Below are positions 44,992-52,943 of a stretch of DNA of 64,000 bases, one piece after another. The DNA is taken from assembly GCF_014192575.1 (NCBI RefSeq), contig NZ_JACHYC010000001.1, positions 992,001-1,056,000 of the forward strand. The letters run 5' to 3'. Made by a program: the position numbers and the translations under genes. Numbering within the stretch: the stretch's first letter is position 1; each line of letters begins with the position of its first letter. The notes beneath the pieces are model-generated. The model was not told the DNA's origin, made no database searches, and was given only the letters and a program-made list of their open reading frames with translations. Source of the DNA: Variovorax sp. Sphag1AA (GTDB taxonomy: Bacteria > Pseudomonadota > Gammaproteobacteria > Burkholderiales > Burkholderiaceae_C).

Positions 44992-45780
44992 ATGGACCTT
45001 CGACTGACCGGCAAACACGTACTCGTCACGGGAGGCAGCCGCGGCATCGGACTGGCCTGCGCGCGAGCCTTCCTCAAGGAAGGCGCGAAGGTCAGCATCG
45101 CCGGCCGCAGCGCCGAGCATCTCCAGGCGGCGGCAGCGCAGCTCCTGGAAGAAGGTCACTCGGTCGGCGGCTACAGCGCAGACCTGGGCGACCCGCGCGC
45201 AGCGCAGAACATGGTCGACGCGGTGCAGGCCGAGTCCGGGCCGATCGACATCCTCGTCAACTCTGCCGGCGCCGCGCGCCGCACGCCCTTCGACGAACTG
45301 CGGCCGCAGAACTGGCAGGACGCGATGCAGGCCAAGTTCTTCACCTACATCAACGTGATGGACCCCGTGATCAAGGGCATGGGGGAACGCGGATCGGGCG
45401 CGATCGTGAACGTGATCGGCATGGGCGGCAAGGTGGCCACGCCCACGCATCTCGCGGGCGGCGCCGCCAACGCGGCACTGATGCTGGCCACGGCCGGCCT
45501 CGCCGCTGCGTACGGACCGCGAGGCGTTCGCGTCAACGCGGTCAATCCTGCGTTGACGCTGACCGATCGCATGGCCGAAGGCATCGCAGCCGACGCGCGC
45601 CTGCGCAAGATTCCGGAAGCCGACGTGCTGCGCGACGCCCAGTCGCGCCTGCCGCTCGGCCGACTCGCAATGCCCGAGGACATCGCCAACGTGGTGGTCT
45701 TCCTCGCCTCGCCAGGTGCGGGCTACATTTCCGGCGCGATCATCTCGATGGATGGCGCGGCGACCCCGATGGTGGTCTGA
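44992..45780 (+). CDS. SDR-family oxidoreductase lacking the usual catalytic Tyr-Lys
   Basis: 262 aa. The cofactor motif GGSRGIG (residues 14-20) and NSAG (about 90) are classical, and VRVNAVNPA is in place. However, where YxxxK is expected the sequence reads HLAGGAANAAL, so both Tyr and Lys are missing, and the Ser region reads IGMGG. Some SDR branches share this pattern; their reaction is unclear. The last residues ISMDGAATPMVV are of normal SDR type. Stands between two tRNA genes, transcribed in the same direction. Confidence 0.85.
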   Translation: MDLRLTGKHVLVTGGSRGIGLACARAFLKEGAKVSIAGRSAEHLQAAAAQLLEEGHSVGGYSADLGDPRAAQNMVDAVQAESGPIDILVNSAGAARRTPFDELRPQNWQDAMQAKFFTYINVMDPVIKGMGERGSGAIVNVIGMGGKVATPTHLAGGAANAALMLATAGLAAAYGPRGVRVNAVNPALTLTDRMAEGIAADARLRKIPEADVLRDAQSRLPLGRLAMPEDIANVVVFLASPGAGYISGAIISMDGAATPMVV

Positions 45781-45814
45781 ATCCGCGCCGCTTTAGAATT
45801 CGCACCCGCACTCA

Positions 45815-45891
45815 CTGCCCGTAGCTCAGTTGGATAGAGCACCTGCCTTCTAAGCAGGTTGTCGGGGGTTCGATCCCCTCCGGGCAGGCCA
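45815..45891 (+). tRNA. tRNA-Arg (anticodon TCT)
   Basis: 77 nt with encoded CCA. CTGCCCG pairs with CGGGCAG, anticodon stem CCTGC with GCAGG, loop CTTCTAA with TCT at 45849-45851, and T-loop TTCGATC. A TAGAAT -10-like hexamer lies at 45794-45799, similar to that before tRNA-Pro. Confidence 0.97.
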
Positions 45892-46069
45892 CATTTCCGG
45901 CCCTGAGCGACCGACTTGTCGTTGTCGGATGCCGCCAGGAACAGTCGCCAAAACACCACCGACAGCCATACACTGGCGGCCCGACCGATTGCGCCGCCTT
46001 GCCACCCTGGCGAAGACTGACTCCACGGCGCCGCAAGCGAACCTGCCCACGACCCGAGGAAAAAAGTCC

Positions 46070-46987
46070 ATGCTCAAGTTCCTGTTCCGATGGCTCGCGA
46101 TTGCTCTTGTTGCCGGCGCCGCGCACGCGCAGGTCCCGCCTTATCCACCCGGCTTCAAGACGCAGGAGCTTGCCGTGAACGGCACGACACTGCATGTCCG
46201 CGTCGGCGGCAAGGGGCCGGCAGTCACGCTGCTTCACGGCTTCGGCGAAACCGGCGACATGTGGGCACCGATGGCTGCCGACCTGATGAAGGACCACACC
46301 GTCGTCGTGCCCGATCTGCGCGGCATGGGGCTCTCGGCGCATCCGGCCGGCGGCTTCGACAAGAAGACCCAGGGCGTCGACATCGCGCAGGTGCTCGACA
46401 AGCTCAAGATCGACAAGACCGATCTCGTCACCCACGACATCGGCAACATGGTCGGCTTTGCCTTTGCTGCGCAGTACCGCGACCGGGTCGGGAAATTCGT
46501 GCTCATCGATGCACCCGTCCCCGGCGTCGGCCCGTGGGAAGAGATTCTGAAGAACCCATTGCTCTGGCACTTCCGTTTCGGCGGTCCGGACATGGAGCGC
46601 CTCGTGGCCGGCCGCGAACGGATCTACCTCGACCGGTTCTGGAACGAGTTCTCCGCCGACCCGAAGAAGTTCGACGAAGCCTCGCGCCGCCACTACGCGA
46701 AGCTCTACGCGCTGCCCGGCGCCATGCACTCGGGCTTCGCGCAGTTCGCGGCCTTCGATCAGGATGCGATCGACAACAAGGCGTTCCTGGCCCAGGGCAA
46801 GCTGACCGCGCCGGTCCTGGCCCTGGGTGGCGAGAAGTCGTTCGGACCGACCATGGCCGTGGTCATGCGCGCCGCCGCGGACAACGTGACCGAGGGCATC
46901 GTGCCCGCATCGGGCCACTGGATCATGGAAGAGAACCCGAAGGCCACCGTCAAGCTAGTGCGCGAGTTCCTGAACGGCGCGAACTGA
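46070..46987 (+). CDS. Exported alpha/beta hydrolase (epoxide hydrolase/dehalogenase-like)
   Basis: 305 aa. Signal peptide MLKFLFRWLAIALVAGAAHA predicts export to the periplasm. The oxyanion loop is LLHGFGETGDMW. The nucleophile is an Asp in VTHDIGNMVG, as in epoxide hydrolases and haloalkane dehalogenases, rather than the Ser of esterases. The catalytic His is in ASGHWIMEE. GAGGA at 46056-46060 supports ATG 46070. Substrate unknown. The last 33 bases overlap the end of the convergent alpha-hydroxyacid dehydrogenase gene. Confidence 0.9.
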   Translation: MLKFLFRWLAIALVAGAAHAQVPPYPPGFKTQELAVNGTTLHVRVGGKGPAVTLLHGFGETGDMWAPMAADLMKDHTVVVPDLRGMGLSAHPAGGFDKKTQGVDIAQVLDKLKIDKTDLVTHDIGNMVGFAFAAQYRDRVGKFVLIDAPVPGVGPWEEILKNPLLWHFRFGGPDMERLVAGRERIYLDRFWNEFSADPKKFDEASRRHYAKLYALPGAMHSGFAQFAAFDQDAIDNKAFLAQGKLTAPVLALGGEKSFGPTMAVVMRAAADNVTEGIVPASGHWIMEENPKATVKLVREFLNGAN

Positions 46988-48220
46988 GTCGCGCGAGACA
47001 CCTGCCGGGCTGCGTGCGCCGATCAGCGCCATGTTGCGCATGATCTCGGACGCGAGGATGCCGATGGCGTGCCGCACGCCCGGCTCCCCCGCCACGGCAC
47101 CCGCGTAGTTGAAGGGCCGGCCCACGAAGACGAATTTCGCGCCCAGCGCCAGCGCGAGCAACACGTCGTTGCCGCGGCGGAAACCGCTGTCGATCATCAC
47201 CGGATAGTCGCGGTCGCCGAGCGCCTCGACGACCTTCGGCAGCATGCGCATCGGCGTCACTGCGCCGTCGAGCTGGCGTCCCCCGTGGTTCGACAGGATG
47301 ATCCCGTCGGCCCCCTGCTCGCGCGCCAGCAGCGCGTCGCGCGGGTCGAGGATGCCCTTGACCACCAGGTGACCCTTCCAGCGTTTGCGTATCAGCGCGA
47401 GGTGCTCCCAGTTCAGATGGTCGCGTGCGCCGAAGTCGCGCATCACGCTGGACGACAGGATCGGCGCCCCGCGTGAAGCCTGCGAGTTCTCGAAGTGCGG
47501 CATGCCGTGCCGAACCAGTGTGCGCAGCGCCGTCTTGAAGAGCCAACCCGGATGCGTGATGCCATCCAGCGCCAGGCGCAGGCTCGGACGCAACGGCGTG
47601 GAGAAGCCGGCGCGGATGTTGTTCTCGCGGTTGCCCGACACCGGTGTGTCAACCGTGACCACCAGCGTGCCGAAGCCGGCGCGCTCCACGCGGTCGAGCA
47701 GCTTCAGGATGCGATCCGGTTCGCCCGGCACGTAGGCCTGGAACCACGCCGCCGGATTGGCACGCGCGACTTCTTCCATCGGGATCAGCGAGGTACCGCT
47801 CAGGATCATCGGCACATTGGTGGCCGCAGCGGCCTGCGCCTGCACCAGGTCGCCGCGGTAGGCCGACAACGCGCTGATGCCCATCGGTGCGATGCCGAAC
47901 GGCGCTGCGTACCGATGCCCGAATAAGGCCGTGGCCAGCGTGCGTGCGGCGGTGTCGACGAGAACGCGCGGCACCCACGCATAGTCCTCGAACGCACTGC
48001 GATTGGCGCGCAGCGAGCGGTTCGTCTCGCAACCACCGGACACGTACGCGAAGATGGGCTTGGGCAAGAAGCGCCGCGCCGCATGCTCGAAGTCATCCAG
48101 CGACAGCATGCGACGCAGCTTGCGCGGCAGCTTCTTCGCCGCGCTTGCGCCGGGCGCCGATGAGCTCGGCGCAGCGACGTTGTCCAGGCTTGTCGAGGCG
48201 GGCGTCATGGCGGCACTCAC
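46955..48220 (-). CDS. FMN-dependent alpha-hydroxy acid dehydrogenase (LldD-like)
   Basis: 421 aa. TIM-barrel flavoprotein oxidising an L-2-hydroxy acid such as lactate, mandelate or glycolate. Family motifs: IAPMGISALSAYRGD, FMN-contacting VVTVDTPVSGNRENN, VVKGILDPRDALLA, the catalytic His in LSNHGGRQLDGA, and MIDSGFRRGNDVLLALALGA. About 40 extra residues precede the fold. GTG 48220 overlaps the aldolase stop (GTGA), so I prefer it to the ATG 12 bases later. Last gene of a four-gene catabolic operon. Confidence 0.92.
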   Translation of the reverse strand: MSAAMTPASTSLDNVAAPSSSAPGASAAKKLPRKLRRMLSLDDFEHAARRFLPKPIFAYVSGGCETNRSLRANRSAFEDYAWVPRVLVDTAARTLATALFGHRYAAPFGIAPMGISALSAYRGDLVQAQAAAATNVPMILSGTSLIPMEEVARANPAAWFQAYVPGEPDRILKLLDRVERAGFGTLVVTVDTPVSGNRENNIRAGFSTPLRPSLRLALDGITHPGWLFKTALRTLVRHGMPHFENSQASRGAPILSSSVMRDFGARDHLNWEHLALIRKRWKGHLVVKGILDPRDALLAREQGADGIILSNHGGRQLDGAVTPMRMLPKVVEALGDRDYPVMIDSGFRRGNDVLLALALGAKFVFVGRPFNYAGAVAGEPGVRHAIGILASEIMRNMALIGARSPAGVSRDSVRAVQELAH

Positions 48221-48915
48221 ACCGGCAGGCCCTTGGCGCGAAGGGTCGCGTCGAAGCGCTCGGGATCGGACTTGCCGGCTTCGTTGTCGGCGCGGATCTT
48301 CGCTTCCTTGACCAGATGCGCGCGGCTTCGCGCGAGGATGTCGGCGCATTCCGAAGCAGGAATGGCAATGACGCCATCCGCATCGCCGACGATGAGATCG
48401 CCAGCCAGCACCGCCATGCCGGCGCAGGAGACCGGGATGTTGATCTCGCCGGGGCCATCCTTGCTCGGGCCGCGATGGGTGTGGCCCTTGGCGAAGATCG
48501 GCATGCCCTCCTCCGCCCACTCGCACAGGTCACGGATCGCGCCGTCGATCACCAGACCACCGAGGCGCTTGAAGACGCAGGTGGTGCGGATCAGCCCACC
48601 GACCAGCGCCTGGGACACATCGCCACCGCCGTCGATCACGAGTACATCGCCGGGCTGCACCATCATCAGCGCCTTGTGGATCATCAGGTTGTCGCCCGGT
48701 CGCACGCGCACCGTGACGGCCGGACCGCACAACACCGTGTCGAGCCGCGCGTGGTACTGGCGCAGGCCGACGGTGCCGATGTTGCGGCTCATGGAATCAC
48801 CGATCGCCGCGACCGGGATGTCGCGGAAGGCCGCCACGAGTTCGGCCGACGGCCCCTCGGCACGCGGGTTGATGCGATAGCCGGCGGGCCACTGGACGGT
48901 GGGTTCGGTGCTCAT
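48217..48915 (-). CDS. RraA-like aldolase (4-hydroxy-4-methyl-2-oxoglutarate aldolase/oxaloacetate decarboxylase family)
   Basis: 232 aa with the RraA/HMG-aldolase fold: VAAIGDSMSRNIGT, CGPAVTVRVRPGDNLMIHKAL, VLVIDGGGDVSQALVGG and GLVIDGAIRDL, containing the Gly-rich and Arg/Asp residues of the metal and pyruvate-enolate site. In true RNase E inhibitors these catalytic residues are often lost; the catabolic context here favours an aldolase. It sits between a D-2-hydroxyacid dehydrogenase and an LldD-like gene. Confidence 0.88.
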   Translation of the reverse strand: MSTEPTVQWPAGYRINPRAEGPSAELVAAFRDIPVAAIGDSMSRNIGTVGLRQYHARLDTVLCGPAVTVRVRPGDNLMIHKALMMVQPGDVLVIDGGGDVSQALVGGLIRTTCVFKRLGGLVIDGAIRDLCEWAEEGMPIFAKGHTHRGPSKDGPGEINIPVSCAGMAVLAGDLIVGDADGVIAIPASECADILARSRAHLVKEAKIRADNEAGKSDPERFDATLRAKGLPV

Positions 48916-48955
48916 GGGATCTCCGGAAGACGATTGAAACTTGGACAAGAAGGGA

Positions 48956-49930
48956 TCAGGAAAAGACCTGTGGATTGACGCAGGCCGACGGATCAACCGG
49001 CGCGCCCTGCAGCCAGCCGAGCACGTTGCGTGCGGCCCCGCTGGCCATGCCAGCCAGTGCAGCCGGCGTGGAGCCGCCCACATGCGGCGTCAGCACGACG
49101 TTCGGCTGTGCGGCGAGCGGACTGCCCGCGGGCAGCGGCTCGATCGCCATGGTGTCGAGGCCGGCGGCGTGAAGCTGGCCCGTCTGCAGCGCGGCGATCA
49201 GCGCCGGCTCATCCACCACCTCACCACGCGCGGTGTTCACGAGGATCGCGCCGCGCCGCATCGCGTTGAACTGCGCCGCGCCGAGCATGTTGCGTGTGTG
49301 TTTGTTCAAGGGCACATGCAGGCTGAGCACATCGACCATTGGCAACAACGCATCGAGCGAAGCCACCAGGCGAACGCCTTCGACCGGGCTCTTTCCGTCC
49401 GAAAGAGCCGGATCGAAAGCTGCGACATCCATGCCGAGCGCCATGCACACCGTCGCGACGCGCTGGCCGATCTGGCCGAAGCCGACGAGCCCGAGGGTCT
49501 GGCCGTGCAGCTCGACGCCGTCCTGTGCGCGCGACCAGCGGCCGGCGTGCAGTTCCCCGTCCATCCAGGCGATGCGCCGCGCAGCCGCGAACATCAAGCC
49601 CAGCGTCATCTCCGCCACCGATTGCGCATTGGCGCCCGGCGTCACATACACCGGGATGCCGCGCGACGTGGCGGCATCGACATCGATGTTGCTCACGCCC
49701 ACGCCGTGCTTGGAAATGACCTTGAGCGTCGGACACGAGGCGATGGCCCGTGCAGAAAGCTGCACCGTGCGCGAGATCACCGCATCGACGGGCTGCGTCG
49801 CCATGATGTGCTCGACCTCTTCAGCGCTGTCCGGGTTGGCGAGATAGAGGACCCGCGCGCCTGCCTGCGCCAGCAGATCGGCGCCGGCCTTCGCAAGCTT
49901 GGGCGCGGTGACCAGGATGGTGGGATTCAC
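48956..49930 (-). CDS. D-2-hydroxyacid dehydrogenase (SerA/GhrB-like)
   Basis: 324 aa. The NAD-binding motif is GLVGFGQIGQRVA. Catalytic Arg in VNTARGEVVDE, Glu in the DTMAIEPLP stretch, and His in VLTPHVGGST. N-terminal catalytic domain ISKHGVGVSNIDVDAATSRGIPV. It interconverts a 2-oxo acid and its D-2-hydroxy acid. Start GTG 49930 with AGGAAA upstream. The next gene, the aldolase, starts 41 bases after its stop in transcription order it precedes. Confidence 0.92.
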   Translation of the reverse strand: MNPTILVTAPKLAKAGADLLAQAGARVLYLANPDSAEEVEHIMATQPVDAVISRTVQLSARAIASCPTLKVISKHGVGVSNIDVDAATSRGIPVYVTPGANAQSVAEMTLGLMFAAARRIAWMDGELHAGRWSRAQDGVELHGQTLGLVGFGQIGQRVATVCMALGMDVAAFDPALSDGKSPVEGVRLVASLDALLPMVDVLSLHVPLNKHTRNMLGAAQFNAMRRGAILVNTARGEVVDEPALIAALQTGQLHAAGLDTMAIEPLPAGSPLAAQPNVVLTPHVGGSTPAALAGMASGAARNVLGWLQGAPVDPSACVNPQVFS

Positions 49931-49953
49931 TTGTCGTTCTTTCCTGCGCGCGC

Positions 49954-50937
49954 TCAGTCGAGCTTGATGTTGGCTTCGCGGATCAGCGTTCCCCACTTCT
50001 GGTGCTCGCTGCGGATGTAGTCCGCGAACTGCTTCGGCGTGGACTCGGCCGCGGCCGTGCTGCCTTCCACCGCCAGCTTCTCGATCACGTCGGGCCGCTT
50101 GAGGATCTTCTGCACTTCGCTGTTGATGCGTTCGACCACCGCCGGCGGCGTGCCGGCCGGCGCGACGACGCCGGTCCAGGTGATCGCGTCGAAGCCCGGG
50201 TAGCCCGACTCGGCCACGGTGGGCACCGAAGCCAGTTGCGACACCGTCTTCAGCCGCTGCGGCGAGCTGATGGCCAGTGCGCGCACCTTGCCGCCGGCCA
50301 GTTGCGGGATCGCGACCGGCGTATTGGCGAAGTTCAGCTCCACCTGGTTGCCCAGCAGGTCGGTCATCGCGGGGCCCGCTCCCTTGTAGGGCACGTTGAG
50401 GATCTTGATGCCCGCGCGACGCTCGAGCATCTCGCCCGCGAGGTGGCCGACGGTGCCGTTGCCCGCCAGCCCGATGCGCAGCGACTCCGGCTTGGCCTTC
50501 GACGCGGCGACCACATCGGCCAGCGTCTTGTACGGCGACGACGCATTCACAAGCAGCACCACCGGCTGCGACGCGACCGGCGCGATCGGCGCGAAGTCCG
50601 TCAGCGGGTCGAAGGGCATCTTGGTGTACAGGGCCGGATTGATCGCGAGGTTGGCGGTCTGCCCGAGTCCCAGGGTGTAGCCATCGGGCGTGGCCTTGGC
50701 AACCGCATCGAGCCCGATGTTGCCGCCCGCGCCGGGCCGGTTGTCGACCACGATCGTCCAGCCGGCCTGCGTGGTCAGTTTCTCGGCTAGGAGCCGCGCC
50801 ACGAAGTCCGTGCCGCCGCCGGGTGGGAAAGGAACGATCAGCTTGATCGGCTTGGAGGGCCAGGCCGTCTGCGCGAAGCTGCCGCAGGCCACCATTGCAA
50901 GGGCGGCGCCCGCGATCCAGCGTTGTGAACGATTCAT
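49954..50937 (-). CDS. Bug-type tripartite tricarboxylate transporter receptor (hydroxy-acid operon)
   Basis: 327 aa periplasmic binding protein. Signal peptide MNRSQRWIAGAALAMVACGSFA. The Bug fold is shown by WPSKPIKLIVPFPPGGGTDFVAR, NRPGAGGNIG, VNVPYKGAGPA-type sequence and VAPAGTPPAVVERIN. Ligands are usually carboxylates. A GGAG eight bases before ATG 50937 makes that the start rather than the ATG six bases upstream. The tctAB membrane genes are not adjacent, which is common for Bug proteins. First gene of the operon, divergent from a LysR gene. Confidence 0.93.
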   Translation of the reverse strand: MNRSQRWIAGAALAMVACGSFAQTAWPSKPIKLIVPFPPGGGTDFVARLLAEKLTTQAGWTIVVDNRPGAGGNIGLDAVAKATPDGYTLGLGQTANLAINPALYTKMPFDPLTDFAPIAPVASQPVVLLVNASSPYKTLADVVAASKAKPESLRIGLAGNGTVGHLAGEMLERRAGIKILNVPYKGAGPAMTDLLGNQVELNFANTPVAIPQLAGGKVRALAISSPQRLKTVSQLASVPTVAESGYPGFDAITWTGVVAPAGTPPAVVERINSEVQKILKRPDVIEKLAVEGSTAAAESTPKQFADYIRSEHQKWGTLIREANIKLD

Positions 50938-50955
50938 GTGCATGTCTCCTGTTGG

Positions 50956-51000
50956 TGAGCGAATTCTCAAAAACCCGACTCATTCCGTCCATTCGATAAT
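50956..51000. promoter_or_regulatory. Shared intergenic control region of the LysR gene and the hydroxy-acid operon
   Basis: The 92-base divergent gap contains the inverted repeat TGAG-N6-CTCA (50956-50969) and a GATAAT -10-like hexamer (50995-51000) facing the LysR gene. LysR regulators commonly bind such gaps; the exact site is a guess. Confidence 0.35.
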
Positions 51001-51029
51001 GTTCATCTTTCGATTCCTCGGAGATATGA

Positions 51030-51947
51030 ATGGACGTCCAACTTCGAGACCTGCGGTATTTCGAGGTCGTGGCCGAACTGGGGCACGTCGGGCAGGCTGC
51101 TGACAAGATCGGCCGCACCCAGCCGGCATTGACCAAGGCGATCCAGCGGCTGGAGGAAGCCTTCGGCACCGCGCTGTTCGAGCGGCAAGGCCGCGGCATA
51201 CGGCTCACTGCGGTCGGCGAAGTGCTACTGGCACGTGCGCGCGTGCTGCGCGGCGCGACGGAAGAGGCGTTGCGCGAAGTGGGCGACTTCGCCAAGGGCA
51301 ATGCGGGCCACGTGCGCATCGGCAGCGGGCCCATCGCGGCGGACCACGTGCTGCCCGAAATCTGCAGCATGCTGCTGGCCGAAGCGAGCGAGACCACCAT
51401 CGACATCACCGTTGCGCCCAGCATCGCCTTGCGCGAGCGGCTGCGCGAAGGCGCGATCGACCTGCTGATCGGCCTCATGCCCCAGCACGACGACGACTTC
51501 GTGGCCCACTCGATCGTGGAAGACGTGGTCGTGGTCGCGACCAGCCCGGATCACCCGGTCTTCCAGCTACCGAAGATCACGATGGAGTCGCTTCTCGAAT
51601 GGCGCTGGGTGCTGCCTGTGAACTCGATCGTCAGCCGGCAATGGCTCGATGCGGCCTTCCGCTCGCGAGGCCTGCCGACGCCGAGGGCTCAGATCGACGC
51701 CAATTCGATTCCGCTGCTGCCGAGACTGATCGCGCGCACCCATCTGCTGAGCTTTCTCTCGCGGCACACCCTGAACACGAGCGGCGCGGCGAATGCATTG
51801 CGTGAAGTGCCGCTGAAAGAGACGACCCTCCGACGTCACCTGGGCGTCACCTATCGCAAGGAAGGCTATCTGTCGCCGGCCGCGCAGCGGCTCGTGGCGT
51901 TGCTGCGTGCGCGCGGCAAGCGGCTCTACACGTCAGCGCTGGCGTGA
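51030..51947 (+). CDS. LysR family transcriptional regulator
   Basis: 305 aa. The N-terminal winged helix is LRDLRYFEVVAELGHVGQAADKIGRTQPALTKAIQRLEEAFG, with the effector-binding domain (FVRIGSGPIAADHVLPEI-type) from about residue 90. GGAG precedes ATG 51030. Divergent from the Bug receptor/dehydrogenase/aldolase operon, which it most likely controls in response to the substrate or an intermediate. Confidence 0.93.
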   Translation: MDVQLRDLRYFEVVAELGHVGQAADKIGRTQPALTKAIQRLEEAFGTALFERQGRGIRLTAVGEVLLARARVLRGATEEALREVGDFAKGNAGHVRIGSGPIAADHVLPEICSMLLAEASETTIDITVAPSIALRERLREGAIDLLIGLMPQHDDDFVAHSIVEDVVVVATSPDHPVFQLPKITMESLLEWRWVLPVNSIVSRQWLDAAFRSRGLPTPRAQIDANSIPLLPRLIARTHLLSFLSRHTLNTSGAANALREVPLKETTLRRHLGVTYRKEGYLSPAAQRLVALLRARGKRLYTSALA

Positions 51948-52097
51948 CGGCGCGGCGTTGGGCTTCGCGAGCATCCACGCGGCGGCGGTGGTGGCGAGGA
52001 TCTTTGCGATCGGCGTGACTTGCATCTGAACTGAGGAACACATGGGTTCCGGCGAATCTACCGGGCCCATATGGCAGCGCCGTGACGGCCCTCGCGG

Positions 52098-52817
52098 TCA
52101 GCGCCGAAGGTTGAGCTTGTAGCGGAACGTGTCGGCCCGGTAGACCGCCATCTCGACATGGATCGGGCCGCCGTCCGCGAGATGCAGCAGCCGCTCGACC
52201 TCGAGCACCGGCGCGCCCGGCTCGAGATGCAGCAACTTCGCGTCCTGCGGCCGCGCAAGGCCGGCGCCGATCGCCAGTTGCGCCTCGCCGATCTTCAAAC
52301 CGCCTTCGTGCTCGAAGACATCGATCAGGTCGCGTTGCGAGAAATCGACCCGGGCCAGCTTTTCGCCCAGGAAGCGTGGCAGGTACGAGTTGTTCACCGA
52401 CAGCGGCTCGCGGTCGAGATAGCGCAGCGTCTGGAGGTGATAGACGCTCTCGCCGGAAGGCAAGCCCAACTGGCGCGCCACGGCAGCCGGCGCCCTGACT
52501 TCGCGCCACATCAGCCGCTTGCTGCTCACGGAGTGCTGCTCCATCGCCAGCGCTTCGTTCAGGCCCTCCAGCCGGTTCAGGCTCTGCGCCGCCTTCGGAT
52601 GGGACACGAACGCACCCTTTCCGTGCAGCTTGACGATCAAGCCCTCCGACTGGAGCGCGCCCAGCGCCTGGCGAACGGTGATCCGGCTCACGCCGTGCTC
52701 GGCCGTGAGTTCGGACTCCGAGGGCAGCTTGGCGCCGGGCGCGAGCCGTCCATCGAGGATGCGCGCACGCAAGGCATCGCGAAGCTGGGCGTGCAGCGAC
52801 TGCGGAAGTTCAGACAT
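52098..52817 (-). CDS. GntR family (HutC-type) transcriptional regulator
   Basis: 239 aa. The winged helix shows LRARILDGRLAPGAKLPSESELTAEHGVSRITVRQALGAL, and the C-terminal UTRA ligand domain spans about residues 90-235 (GESVYHLQTLRYLDREPLSVNNSYL, PVLEVERLLHLADGGPIHVEM). ATG 52817 is preceded by GGGGGT. Divergent from the Bug/TauE/amidohydrolase genes, with a palindromic site in between; it is probably their repressor. The 150-base gap downstream (51948-52097) contains no gene I can support. Confidence 0.93.
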   Translation of the reverse strand: MSELPQSLHAQLRDALRARILDGRLAPGAKLPSESELTAEHGVSRITVRQALGALQSEGLIVKLHGKGAFVSHPKAAQSLNRLEGLNEALAMEQHSVSSKRLMWREVRAPAAVARQLGLPSGESVYHLQTLRYLDREPLSVNNSYLPRFLGEKLARVDFSQRDLIDVFEHEGGLKIGEAQLAIGAGLARPQDAKLLHLEPGAPVLEVERLLHLADGGPIHVEMAVYRADTFRYKLNLRR

Positions 52818-52853
52818 GCAAGACCCCCATGCAGTCCCTGGCATGCGGTTTGC

Positions 52854-52881
52854 ATGACTTGTTATAACTTGTCATAACGAG
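52854..52881. promoter_or_regulatory. GntR operator overlapping the promoter of the Bug/TauE/amidohydrolase operon
   Basis: The core ATGAC-N2-GTTATAAC-N2-GTCAT (52854-52875) is symmetric at 18 of 22 positions around GTTATAAC. The GTTATAAC element recurs as GTCATAAC ten bases on, one helical turn later. A promoter TTGCAT-N17-CATAAC (52850-52878) lies across it, so a bound regulator would block it. Confidence 0.7.
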
Positions 52882-52943
52882 TATTCTCTCGCACCGTCTG
52901 GGTGCTTTTTCTTTTCGTTCATTCATCGTTCGAGGAAACAACC

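Noticed and set aside
45723..45959. Minus-strand frame across tRNA-Arg reading GGDRTPDNLLRRQVLYPTELR
   Set aside because: Same artefact: antisense translation of a tRNA, often mis-annotated as a protein.
51933..52025. Possible 30-codon minus-strand gene starting MQVTPIAKILATTAAAW
   Set aside because: Hydrophobic and in a gene-free gap, but no Shine-Dalgarno is visible, and its end overlaps the LysR gene. Not enough to call.
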